From Saprospiraceae bacterium (GTDB taxonomy: Bacteria > Bacteroidota > Bacteroidia > Chitinophagales > Saprospiraceae), in the NCBI GenBank assembly GCA_016708265.1, contig JADJGA010000003.1, positions 124,001 through 188,000 of the forward strand: a DNA stretch of 64,000 bases, in the 5' to 3' direction. Position 1 is the first letter of the stretch. The number at the start of each line of letters is the position of its first letter. Under the pieces are notes generated by a model that saw only the letters and a list, made by a program, of their open reading frames with translations, made no database searches and was not told where the DNA came from. Below, one piece after another: positions 26,019-34,527 of the stretch. The position numbers and the translations under genes are program-made.

Positions 26019-28439
26019 ATGAGAAAAAATCTTCATACTTCATATCATTTAACACTGAAAGGACTTGAAAGCGAAATAACGGTTCAGAAAATTGAAAATG
26101 AATTAAAGCTTATCAATACTATCAGTTCTGTTAGTATTGATTATCCTAATAAAATCCTCCATTTTGATGCTGATAATTCTGAAAATATCATTCCGGATAT
26201 CGTAAAGTCAATCAGGAAATATGGTTGCGATGTTTTAACTTCAAAAAAATTATTCCCTGTCCTTCATATGAGCTGTGCATCCTGTGCTGCAAGTTCACAA
26301 TCCATCCTTGAACAAACATTTGGGGTGACAAATGCATCTGTCAATTATGCAAATAACTCCGCAATAATTGAATACTGCCCTACCCTGACTGATCCTGTAA
26401 AGCTAAGATCAGCATTATTAAATGCAGGTTACGATTTAATGACTGAAGAAATTGAGAATACAAAAGCAGCCCTTGAAGAAATAAATAAAAATCATCTGGA
26501 AAAGCTTAAATCAAAAGTGATATGGTCAGCAATTCTATCTATACCGGTTATTATAATTGGTATGTTTTTTATGAATATCAAATACGCTAATTACATAATG
26601 TGGGCTTTCGCAACACCAGTTGTATTCTGGTTCGGCAAGGATTTTTTCATAAATGCATTCAAGCAACTTAAAGCCAGGAGGGCAAGCATGGATACTCTTG
26701 TTGCTGTCAGTACAGGTACTGCCTATATTTTCAGTGTTTTTAACACCATTTTTGGAGAATACTGGCACAATCAAGGCCTCCATGATCATGTTTACTTTGA
26801 AGCAGCAGCAGTCGTGATAGCTTTTATACTGCTTGGAAAAATGCTGGAAGAAAAAGCCAAAGGCAAAACTTCAGCAGCACTGAAAAAACTCATCGGACTG
26901 CAACCGAATACAGTGAATATTGTTGACCCTGAGGGTAATTTGTCTGAAATTCCGATCAATGATGTTAAGCCGGGAGATATAATCATTGTGAAACCCGGTG
27001 AAAAAATTGCTGTTGATGGTACATTGATCTCAGGCACTTCTTTCGTTGACGAGAGTATGATCACAGGTGAACCTATTGCCATAGAAAAAACACTGAATTC
27101 GCGGGTTTTTGCAGGAACAATAAATCGAAAGGGAAGTTTCAGATTTCTTGCTGAAAAAACAGGAAAAGATACTTTGCTTGCACATATAATAAATATGGTA
27201 CAGGAAGCACAGGGCAGTAAGGCAAAAGTTCAACGGCTCGTTGATAAAATAGCAGGTATTTTCGTACCTGTAGTCATTGGGGTTGCATCGGTCAGTTTTA
27301 TTATATGGATGATTGCAGGAGGAGAAAACTCATTTTCGCATGGACTTATCTCGTTTGTCACTGTACTGGTAATAGCATGCCCGTGTGCTCTTGGACTGGC
27401 CACACCAACTGCTATCATGGTTGGCATTGGCAAGGGTGCTGAAAACGGGATACTTATCAAAGATGCAGATAGTCTGGAATCAGCACTTAAAGTCAATACA
27501 TTAGCTTTGGACAAAACCGGTACATTAACAGAAGGAAAACCAGTTGTGAGCGAAGCATTATGGTTTAAGGATGAAGATAAAAATAAAAACATACTTGCCT
27601 CTATTGAAAGACAATCGGAGCATCCGCTGGCTGAAGCCATTCTTAATTCGCTCCACAGCGATACAAACCTTGATATTGAAGCATTTGAAAGTATCACAGG
27701 AGCAGGAGTAAAAGCTCAAATCAATGGCAATGTCTATTATGTTGGTACCGGTAAATTGCTTGAATCAAACGGAATTAAGATCTCAGAAAAAATAAACAGA
27801 ATAATTGATGAATGGCACAAAAATGCAAGTTCTGTTGTACTGTTTTCAGATAAGAATGATATTCTGGGGGCATTTGCAATCACCGACAAAATAAAATCTA
27901 CATCAAAAGCTGCTGTCGAAGAATTAAAAAAAGCAGGGATTGAAGTTTATATGCTTACCGGGGACAATAAAACTGCTGCTTCAGTTATAGCCATGCAATC
28001 GGGGATAAGCAATTATAAGGCAGAAATTTTACCTGACCAGAAATCAGAATTCATAAAACATCTGCAGTCACAGGGAAAAACGGTTGCAATGGTGGGTGAT
28101 GGCATCAATGACAGCAACGCCCTTGCTCAGGCCGATGTAGGAATTGCTATGGGTAGTGGAAGCGATATAGCCATGGATGTAGCCGGGATGGTGATTATTT
28201 CCTCTGATCTCCGCAAAATCCCACAGGCAATCAAACTTTCAAAACTCACTGTCAGAACTATAAGACAGAACCTGTTTTGGGCATTTATCTACAATGTGAT
28301 AGGCATTCCGATAGCAGCAGGAATTCTGTATCCAATCAATGGTTTTATGCTGAATCCTATGATAGCCGGTGCAGCAATGGCACTGAGTTCAGTCAGTGTG
28401 GTCAGTAACAGTTTACTATTAAAGTACAAAAAATTGTAA
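26019..28439 (+). CDS. copA: Copper-translocating P-type ATPase
   Basis: 806 residues. The N-terminus has two HMA-like folds: the first (residues 1-75) lacks CxxC, and the second has the metal site C86-A-S-C89 in HMSCASCAAS. P-type landmarks follow: actuator TGE (SMITGEPIAIEK), the CPC metal-transport motif near residue 455 (VIACPCALGLATPTA), the phosphorylation site DKTGTLTEGK near 497, an HP motif in SEHPLAEA, and MVGDGINDSNALAQADVG. CPC with MxxSS near the C-terminus (AMALSSVSVVSNSLLL) marks the Cu(I) export subgroup PIB-1. It protects the cell by pumping copper out of the cytoplasm. It stands downstream of the TPR membrane protein, 119 bases away. Confidence 0.95.
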   Translation: MRKNLHTSYHLTLKGLESEITVQKIENELKLINTISSVSIDYPNKILHFDADNSENIIPDIVKSIRKYGCDVLTSKKLFPVLHMSCASCAASSQSILEQTFGVTNASVNYANNSAIIEYCPTLTDPVKLRSALLNAGYDLMTEEIENTKAALEEINKNHLEKLKSKVIWSAILSIPVIIIGMFFMNIKYANYIMWAFATPVVFWFGKDFFINAFKQLKARRASMDTLVAVSTGTAYIFSVFNTIFGEYWHNQGLHDHVYFEAAAVVIAFILLGKMLEEKAKGKTSAALKKLIGLQPNTVNIVDPEGNLSEIPINDVKPGDIIIVKPGEKIAVDGTLISGTSFVDESMITGEPIAIEKTLNSRVFAGTINRKGSFRFLAEKTGKDTLLAHIINMVQEAQGSKAKVQRLVDKIAGIFVPVVIGVASVSFIIWMIAGGENSFSHGLISFVTVLVIACPCALGLATPTAIMVGIGKGAENGILIKDADSLESALKVNTLALDKTGTLTEGKPVVSEALWFKDEDKNKNILASIERQSEHPLAEAILNSLHSDTNLDIEAFESITGAGVKAQINGNVYYVGTGKLLESNGIKISEKINRIIDEWHKNASSVVLFSDKNDILGAFAITDKIKSTSKAAVEELKKAGIEVYMLTGDNKTAASVIAMQSGISNYKAEILPDQKSEFIKHLQSQGKTVAMVGDGINDSNALAQADVGIAMGSGSDIAMDVAGMVIISSDLRKIPQAIKLSKLTVRTIRQNLFWAFIYNVIGIPIAAGILYPINGFMLNPMIAGAAMALSSVSVVSNSLLLKYKKL

Positions 28440-28694
28440 TCGAAGTTGCTGGAGTTTTTTAGAAAAAAAAACTAATTGCCTGATAGCGACGACATTAAGA
28501 TGGTGAAAATGTATAATTCATGACAGCCATGTTAGATTGAGATTACTTTTCAACTCCTCAGCATTATCCTTTAGTAAGGTTTGATTCGTGTATTTCGCAA
28601 ATAGTTAATGATAATTGAACCTTTCGGGATATTTATGATATCATCATTTGCTTACAAGGATGGCTTCAGATTGCCTATGGTTGGTCTCACTGCT

Positions 28695-28719
28695 GTCCGA
28701 AGTTTTCAAAACTTCGGAC
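28695..28719. repeat. Perfect palindrome, copy 1
   Basis: Arms GTCCGAAGTTTT and AAAACTTCGGAC surround a single C, a near-complete inverted repeat followed by AAATAT. The same core recurs at 28803-28825 and its right half at 30700-30713. Confidence 0.9.
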
Positions 28720-28802
28720 AAATATAATATATCACCTCGGTATATATTCTTCAGTTGAGCCAAAATCTATTAATTCAACCTCTAAAATATAATTACCTGC
28801 TT

Positions 28803-28825
28803 TCCGAAGTTTTCAAAACTTCGGA
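28803..28825. repeat. Perfect palindrome, copy 2
   Basis: Same core as copy 1 with the outermost base pair lost (arms TCCGAAGTTTT and AAAACTTCGGA around one C), again followed by CAAATATTA. On the right it continues into the ~100-base stretch repeated near 30.7 kb. Confidence 0.9.
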
Positions 28826-28942
28826 CAAATATTAACTATCATCTTGTACTTTTTTTGTCAAAAGTAACTAATCACTATATTTTTTCAAAATATTTGTGTT
28901 AAGTTGTACAGAAAAAAAAGCATTATCTAATTCACAATATGA

Positions 28943-29020
28943 GTCGTAAGTTATGCCTGTCCCGACACGAAGTTGTCGGTGGCTTGTCCTGATACGAAGT
29001 TGTCGGGGCAAACTTACGAC
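28943..29020. repeat. Nested REP-like palindromic element
   Basis: Outer arms GTCGTAAGTT (28943-28952) and AACTTACGAC (29011-29020) enclose two hairpin units that share CGAAGTTGTCGG: CCGACACGAAGTTGTCGG at 28962-28979 and CCTGATACGAAGTTGTCGG at 28988-29006. A piece of the outer arm (AACTTACGACAGCG) recurs near 30787. Confidence 0.85.
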
Positions 29021-29052
29021 AGCGAGAACTTACAACAGGGGAATTGTTATAA

Positions 29053-30584
29053 TTAGTTTGATATATATACTTTTTTTGAAAATACTTCTTTTAAACCTTC
29101 TATTCTTATAATAAATAAGCCAGAATGACGCTTTACTTCAAATTCATAATCGGGTAAAATCTTAAAAGATGATATTTCTCTTCCTGAAAGATCTATTATA
29201 CTAACATAATAATATTTTTCATTTAAAGAATCTCCTGCTAATTTGAAACTGTTTGGTCCTGTTTGGTCAAGTTTACAACTAATAATATTATTGTTGGAAC
29301 TTGAGGAAATCAAGTCAGGAAAATCCAAAGCAAAAACTTCCTGCCCGTATTGTGTTTCCAGTGAATATAAGAAATATAAAGTTTTGTCCAAAAAACAAAT
29401 GGGGTAAACACTTTTCTTTGAGTGCTTGAATATTTATCAAACTCATATATAATTTCTTCTTTTTCCTCATTGTTTTTATAAACATAAAGATATGGCTTTA
29501 GACCATTTGAAATACCGGAGGCAAGAAATCCAAAATTTCCTTTTGTTATAATATTTGATATATATTTATTTTGAGTTTTTAATATTTCTTTACTTGAGAT
29601 ACCATCTGACTTATTTATAGTATAATAACTATTAAAATCCTTGTTATGATATAGAATATTTTTATCCAAAATACTAAACTCAAATGAGGAATAAAATTCA
29701 GCAGCATTATTTTCAATTACTTTGCCCTTAGGATTATTTTCATTAAATAGTTCAACTTTAAATTCATCAATAAGAAAACAGCTTTCTTTATTTATATTAA
29801 CAGCATATTTCGGCACTTTTGTTTTTATTTGTACAAATTGAGCGTTCGATTCTGTAAACGAAAATGTTTTCTGAATGGTGCCTCCTGAATTTTTCTGTGA
29901 AAAAACAAAACCACCTTTAAAGGCTGCTGTTAATACCACTTTAAAATCTTCACTGTTAGCAAAAGACCCCAATTCTTTAAAGCCTTCAGAATCAATGAAA
30001 AAGGCAGTTGTTTTTGCATTATTAGATTTTACATAAACAATACCATTTTTATAAGGTGTTACATTACTTTCATTATTTGAATAATAATCTGTTCTAAAAA
30101 AGACATTAGATTCAAATGTAAATCCGGAAATGATATATGTATTATTAATACTAAAAACTGAATCATTTTTAGCAAAAAATAATTGATTATCACCTCCTTG
30201 AACAATTTCTCCATTTATCGATGAAACTTCTAATTTCGTACCTTCAGTTGTTCCATTGGTTGACCATATATTATTTGATGATTGAAAATATAGTTTTTGA
30301 CCAATATTCATAAAGTTACTCAAAGACGAGCCGGATGAACCCTGACTGATTTCTTTTAGCAGAATCATTTTTTTATCCTTTATAAAAAATAATTCTTCTC
30401 CTGTCGCTATATTTCCTGTAGCCAATACATATCCTCCATTTACATAACCTCCCTTAAAACTTGAATTATATAACTCAATAGAGATATTGCCACTGCCAGG
30501 TTCTAAATCATTTACGAGATATGGCAGTTGGCCAAATGCAAATGATGTGAATAATGCGAAATAAAATGGTATTAAAATTTTCAT
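29053..30584 (-). CDS. T9SS-secreted ELWxxDGT-type repeat protein, frameshifted
   Basis: Two overlapping frames form one gene of about 510 codons. The upstream frame (30584 to 29310) has a signal peptide (about residues 1-18) and repeats of the ELWxxDGT kind, for example GEELFFIKDKKMILLKEI and SNNIWSTNGTTEGTKLEV. The downstream frame (to the stop at 29053) carries FLDKTLYFLYSLETQYGQEVFALDFP and a T9SS type A-like tail ending in KKVYISN. The switch falls at an A6 run at 29390-29395 (T6 on the coding strand); seven bases would join VFTPFVF to LDKTLYF in frame. The product would be surface-exposed and beta-rich. Function is unknown. Flanking repeats suggest an accessory, mobile location. Confidence 0.78.
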
Positions 30585-30697
30585 AATAATTATTTTTTAT
30601 TGATTGTTTTTAATAAAAGCTGAATTCATGTAATAAATATAAAACTATATAAGAAAATCTCCGAGGTGTCAGAAGATTCCGTAATAAGACGGACAAT

Positions 30698-30800
30698 TCC
30701 AAAACTTCGGACAAATATAATCTATCAACTTGCACTTTTTTTGTCAAAAATAAAAAATTTTTATTTTTTTTCAAAAATTTTGTGTGAACTTACGACAGCG
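30698..30800. repeat. Second copy of the ~100-base repeat flanking the ELWxxDGT gene
   Basis: Starting at AAAACTTCGGACAAATAT the sequence follows 28813-28910 through a shared TTTTTTTGTCAAAA core, a TTTTTTCAAAA stretch and TTTGTGT, then ends in AACTTACGACAGCGG, which matches the outer arm of the element at 28943-29020. The two copies lie in the same orientation on either side of the gene at 29053-30584. Confidence 0.7.
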
Positions 30801-30918
30801 GTTTTTTTTCTAAGCTTATTTTGGATGCATCATGCACCAGATTACTAGCAAAAACATTGCCTAGCACTCCCATCAGAAGTACAAAAAGTATGGCTATATG
30901 TCTAACTATATGTTTCAT
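30790..30918 (-). pseudogene. Truncated N-terminus of an exported protein
   Basis: An ATG at 30918 opens 42 codons with a clear signal peptide (hydrophobic IAILFVLLMGVLG then NVFAS, about residues 8-25) and a short polar stretch ending LEKKPLS. The stop codon is supplied by the repeat element (CTTACGAC) into which the frame runs. This looks like a gene whose 3' part was replaced by the repeat. It is 45 bases downstream of the candidate immunity gene on the same strand. Confidence 0.45.
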
Positions 30919-30963
30919 GTTTTTCTTCTTTCTTCTAAAGGCTAATTTGACTAAGCAATTGGC

Positions 30964-31263
30964 TTAGGGCTTATCGTCTGCAAGCATTACAACGTCTCTA
31001 GGATCACCTTTAGCCATTTTTAAATACTTATCAATTTTACTAATGTCTCCATCAGCTAATTTTAGAACCAACCTTAATACTTTTTCATGTGAAACCCATT
31101 CGTCAGTCTTTAAGTAGTCTTCAAATTTTGTTGCTACAATTTCGCTATCTTTTCCAAAATCATTTTTAATTGTTTCTATAATATCTCTATTCATTGTAGG
31201 CTTTGTTTTATATGGTTTAAATAGATTTGCAATAAATTTAATTAGTTTACTTAACAAATTCAT
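30964..31263 (-). CDS. Candidate immunity protein for a polymorphic toxin
   Basis: 99 residues, no signal peptide, no family recognised. Residues 1-20 include a hydrophobic amphipathic stretch (LLSKLIKFIANLF), then an acidic helical domain with KFEDYLKTDEW and LRLVLKLADGDISKIDKYL, which resembles a small helical SMI1-like or DUF-type immunity fold only in general character. The key evidence is position: its ATG overlaps the end of the upstream toxin-like frame by about 17 bases (TATGAATTTGTTAAGTAA), the tight coupling seen between polymorphic toxins and their immunity genes. An intact frame here beside a decayed toxin is also typical. Confidence 0.55.
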   Translation of the reverse strand: MNLLSKLIKFIANLFKPYKTKPTMNRDIIETIKNDFGKDSEIVATKFEDYLKTDEWVSHEKVLRLVLKLADGDISKIDKYLKMAKGDPRDVVMLADDKP

Positions 31264-31507
31264 ATTTGCTTGGGTTGAAGGAATAACCTAAATCTTCAAG
31301 AAGTTTTACTTCTTTACCATATGTTGACCTTGTACCGTTTACAATTCCATCTATCCAAATATTATTTACATTAGTAGGATCTGATACAACTCTTATAATA
31401 TCTCCACGATTTGCGGCAGAAGTAAGTCATTGACTATTTATTTCCCATGTCCAGTTTGGATCATTCAAAATGTTAACTCCAGCTGGATTCTCGCCATATT
31501 TATAGAG
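31247..31507 (-). pseudogene. C-terminal remnant of an Rhs/polymorphic-toxin-like protein
   Basis: The minus strand from about 31507 to the TAA at 31247-31249 encodes KLYKYGENPAGVN, NDPNWTWEINSQ, a TGA (31427-31429), then LTSAANRGDIIRVVSDPT and TYGKEVKLLEDLGYSFNPS. The segment after WxWxINxQWL with RGDxxRxVSDP and FGKEV..LE..GY is a tail I associate with secreted Rhs or other polymorphic toxins. A Trp codon (TGG) is expected where the TGA stands. Upstream the frame is closed by TAA, so the bulk of the gene is gone. The candidate immunity gene starts inside its last codons. Confidence 0.55.
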
Positions 31508-31660
31508 TTTCGGCAGTTACTGGTAAACTGAGCCATGCCGTTTACACATACCTTTACCTTCACCGAACAAAGACAGGCTTTGAACTTTTGCTAAGAGATT
31601 AAATTGCAATTTGCTATATACTTTATACTGCAGGTATTTCAGGTATTCAAATAAATATAA

Positions 31661-31668
31661 TATCTTTG
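31661..31668 (+). promoter_or_regulatory. Putative -7 box (TATCTTTG)
   Basis: TATCTTTG fits TAnnTTTG and lies 15 bases before the ATG of the HMA protein. Confidence 0.45.
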
Positions 31669-31682
31669 TAAAAAATGAATAT

Positions 31683-31892
31683 ATGAAGATCTTAAAATTC
31701 AAGACCACAATCAATTGCAATGGCTGCATGCTCAAAGCTAAAAGAGTACTCGATGTCCCTGAAATTGATAAATGGGAAGTCAATGTTGATGACCCTGATA
31801 AAATACTGACTGTCAGCACTGAAGTCCTCAGCTCTGAGGAAATTATAGATAAGTTGAAACTGATAGGCTACAAGGCAGAAACAATCAGTTAA
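31683..31892 (+). CDS. Heavy-metal-associated (HMA) domain protein
   Basis: 69 residues from ATG 31683; this start fits the HMA domain length and the promoter box, while in-frame codons farther upstream are not family-like. The metal site is C12-N-G-C15 in TTINCNGCMLKAKRVL, followed by the betabetaalpha HMA pattern (WEVNVDDPDKILTV ... EEIIDKLKLIGYKAE). GMTCxxC is changed to INCNGC. Such proteins are soluble copper or other soft-metal chaperones; CopA at 26-28.4 kb is a possible partner although not adjacent. The next gene starts 24 bases later. Confidence 0.85.
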   Translation: MKILKFKTTINCNGCMLKAKRVLDVPEIDKWEVNVDDPDKILTVSTEVLSSEEIIDKLKLIGYKAETIS

Positions 31893-31915
31893 TAAATATC
31901 CTAAAATCTTATCAA

Positions 31916-32380
31916 GTGAAAAACCTGGGTTTTATATCAGTAATTTTGACAATTACTTCAATTTCAGTATTTTACAGATGTGAATGCCCTGAGTGTTTTA
32001 CCCCACCTGCTGAATTATATATGAGAATTCTTGATCATGAGGATTCGACAGATATGCTTTTCAAAAACAGAGCAATACAAACCGACATGAGGTTTTTTTA
32101 TAAAGAAGATAATATTATTAAATACCTTGATTTTAAATTTGAAAATGACACAATTCAAAACAAAACGCTTTTTATAAGCGGTTATCCCGGATTTATCAGT
32201 GCATCGGGGTTTAAAGAATTCTACCTGAAAATAAATGAATCTGACACCGACACTATATTTTATGACGTGGAAGAACAATCAGATGATTGCTGCACATTTT
32301 ACAAGGAAATAACTTTGAAATATAACGGACAAACAATTGAAAAAAATAAAAAGGAATTTGTCTATATCATTACCAGGTAA
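31916..32380 (+). CDS. Putative small exported protein, cysteine-containing
   Basis: 154 residues with a GTG start at 31916. The N-terminus (LGFISVILTITSISVFYRCECPECF) is a signal sequence with a possible lipobox-like VFYRC, poor by consensus. The mature protein has a CECPEC cluster at its start and a CC pair near the middle (SDDCCTF), which could bind metal. I recognise no family. It follows the HMA gene by 24 bases and probably shares its transcript, so a metal-related envelope role is a fair guess. No terminator is visible; a low-complexity gap with a duplicated TTTTTCATTTTAAA motif (about 32502-32530) follows. Confidence 0.6.
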   Translation: MKNLGFISVILTITSISVFYRCECPECFTPPAELYMRILDHEDSTDMLFKNRAIQTDMRFFYKEDNIIKYLDFKFENDTIQNKTLFISGYPGFISASGFKEFYLKINESDTDTIFYDVEEQSDDCCTFYKEITLKYNGQTIEKNKKEFVYIITR

Positions 32381-32522
32381 TCCGGGAGGAAACATAGTTT
32401 GCTCTGATGTGCATTTCATCCTTCCACCATCCCGCCATCTTACCATCCTGCCTTCATATCATCCAAACAAAACAAAATTTTCAATCAATGATTTCCCATT
32501 TTTTCATTTTAAATTTTTCATT

Positions 32523-34325
32523 TTAAATTTCCCCCTCCCCCACCTCAATCCCGATCTTCTTCATAAGCAGTGCAGCATTGAAAGTCCTGCAGACACCATG
32601 ATTGAGTTTGTAGTCAAAGAAAAGATCCTCATCTTTAGACTGGATACTGAAATTGTAGTTTTTAATATTATCCGGCATAATATTTTCCATTTCGGGCAAA
32701 TTGAGGTCATGAGTGGCAACTATGCCTGATGCTCCATTCCTGACAAGTTGCTTCAGCAAAGCGATACTGCCAGTCTGCCTGTCAATTGTATTAGTACCCC
32801 TAAGCAATTCATCGAGTAGCAGGAAGCATTTTTTATTATTCGCTACATAGATCAGTATATTCTTTATCCTTTCTAATTCAGCATGAAATGTTGATAACTC
32901 CAGTTCGATGGAATCACTGATCCGCATATATGTAAAAACATCCAGAGGAGTGAAATCAAAGCTTCTGGCTTTTACAGGACTTCCTGACATTCCAAGTATC
33001 AGGTTTATGCCTGTAGTCCTCAGAAAAGTACTTTTTCCTGCCATATTGGATCCTGTGACAATATCAAACCTTGAATTTCCTGACAATGAATAGGCATTTG
33101 CAATGCAATTATTTATGAGTGGGTGTGCCAATTCATGAGCCTCAAGGTAAACTTCACTTTCTGAGGACAAAGCAGGAAAAATCCAATCAGGATTATTAAA
33201 CCTGACTATGCTCAATGACAGTAATGCATCGATGGTTCCAATTTTATCAAGCCAGAAATGGAATTTGTCATGGTTTCTTTCTATCCATTTCTCGAGTCTG
33301 ATGCACTGTTGAATATCCCAAAAAGAAATATATTCAGGACAGGCCCTATAAAAAATATTAAGCCGGTAATCAAGGTTTTTAATCAGTTGAGCTATTTTCA
33401 GCAATTCTGCCCTGAATTTTTCCTCACCTGTAATACTAATTCTTATCTCTTTCAAAATTTCTGTATCAAATTCTTCCTTCTCAATAAGGTCCATCAGATC
33501 AGCATATTTTACAAATAATTCCGACTGCCTGGATGCATGGCTGTGCAGAATATCAACTTTTCTTTTGAACCTGAAATTAATGATGAAACTTAATATGAAA
33601 AGAAAAAACAGCCCAGACAATATTTCTTCAAATACAAAACTGATACAAAGACTCAAAAATAAAATGAATGAAAAGACAATCAATCCATATTTCAGGAATT
33701 TTTGGTTTGATAAAATTTGAGGAAAATTGTTGATCCAGGCCTGAATACCCTTATTCTCATCACTTAATGAATTTGCATTAAAAAAAACGGACAGAAACTT
33801 ATCCCTGAATTTTGATTTACCGGACAATTCCTTTATCGCTGCCTGCCTTTTTAGGATAGTTTCAGGAAGCTTTTCCGGAAATCCAAGCCAGTTTGCAAGT
33901 ATTTCCTGTCCTTCGTAAGTAATGGTCCTGTTTATCCTGTTGAATAAGGAATACTTGCCAAAAATATCCAGGTCTCCTGAGTATGGGTGAAAAGGATCGC
34001 TAAACTCAATGCCATTTCCAAAAATATTTGGAAGATTGGAATCAGTTTCCAATTCATTATTATATATCTTCAGCAGGTTTTCGCTTTCGCTTATCAGTTT
34101 CTCAAGTTTTAGATATTTCAATACAAAAAATAAAAATGCAGAAAAAGTGACAAGGAAAACGATCACAGATGTCCATAGATCTGATTTTGAAAATATAAAA
34201 AGCAATGCAAAACCTCCGAGAAAAAAAAGTAACCTGATAAATGCCAATAGCTTTAATCTACCTGACAATATATCTTTTTCATCAGAAATTTCCTTAATTT
34301 TATTGTTATAGTACTCTGTTATCAT
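32523..34325 (-). CDS. MutS-family ATPase with N-terminal membrane helices
   Basis: 600 residues. Two pairs of transmembrane helices lie at about residues 28-70 and 212-250. The C-terminal third is a MutS domain V ATPase: Walker A GSNMAGKST near 425, Walker B LLLDELLRGTNTIDR, and the MutS ST/H-loop region GIVATHDLNLPEM. Canonical MutS mismatch-recognition and clamp domains are absent, and a core helical domain stands between. Bacteroidota commonly encode such membrane-spanning MutS-like proteins; their role is unknown, so it should not be called MutS or MutS2. Confidence 0.87.
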   Translation of the reverse strand: MITEYYNNKIKEISDEKDILSGRLKLLAFIRLLFFLGGFALLFIFSKSDLWTSVIVFLVTFSAFLFFVLKYLKLEKLISESENLLKIYNNELETDSNLPNIFGNGIEFSDPFHPYSGDLDIFGKYSLFNRINRTITYEGQEILANWLGFPEKLPETILKRQAAIKELSGKSKFRDKFLSVFFNANSLSDENKGIQAWINNFPQILSNQKFLKYGLIVFSFILFLSLCISFVFEEILSGLFFLFILSFIINFRFKRKVDILHSHASRQSELFVKYADLMDLIEKEEFDTEILKEIRISITGEEKFRAELLKIAQLIKNLDYRLNIFYRACPEYISFWDIQQCIRLEKWIERNHDKFHFWLDKIGTIDALLSLSIVRFNNPDWIFPALSSESEVYLEAHELAHPLINNCIANAYSLSGNSRFDIVTGSNMAGKSTFLRTTGINLILGMSGSPVKARSFDFTPLDVFTYMRISDSIELELSTFHAELERIKNILIYVANNKKCFLLLDELLRGTNTIDRQTGSIALLKQLVRNGASGIVATHDLNLPEMENIMPDNIKNYNFSIQSKDEDLFFDYKLNHGVCRTFNAALLMKKIGIEVGEGEI

Positions 34326-34527
34326 ATTATAAAAAACTATAGTCAGCCAGGCATTTTAAGGTTGTATTCCATTTTTATAATCAATGCAATCACCAGATAA
34401 TAAAATTTGGAATATACCTCATTTCATATGCCCTCTTCTGAATAATTATCAAAAAGTTTTGTATCAAAAATACAAATATGATATTTAAATGTCAAAATAC
34501 CCGTATATTGCAGCATTGTTTTGCAAG

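Larger units (their letters stand above)
28440..29052. other. Repeat-rich intergenic region
   Basis: Over 600 bases without a convincing gene. It holds two copies of a perfect palindrome (28695-28719 and 28803-28825), a nested palindromic element (28943-29020), and a ~100-base stretch (28809-28910) that reappears in similar form near 30698-30800 on the other side of the next gene. The first 250 bases show nothing recognisable. Confidence 0.7.

Noticed and set aside
3983..31429. TGA read as tryptophan (alternative code) because of in-frame TGAs at 3983 and 31427
   Set aside because: TGA is the stop of several intact genes (for example 7847, 56868), and the two cases are in decaying accessory genes.
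32523..34325. Annotating the MutS-domain protein as mismatch repair MutS or MutS2
   Set aside because: It has membrane helices and lacks the MutS recognition domains and the MutS2 Smr domain.
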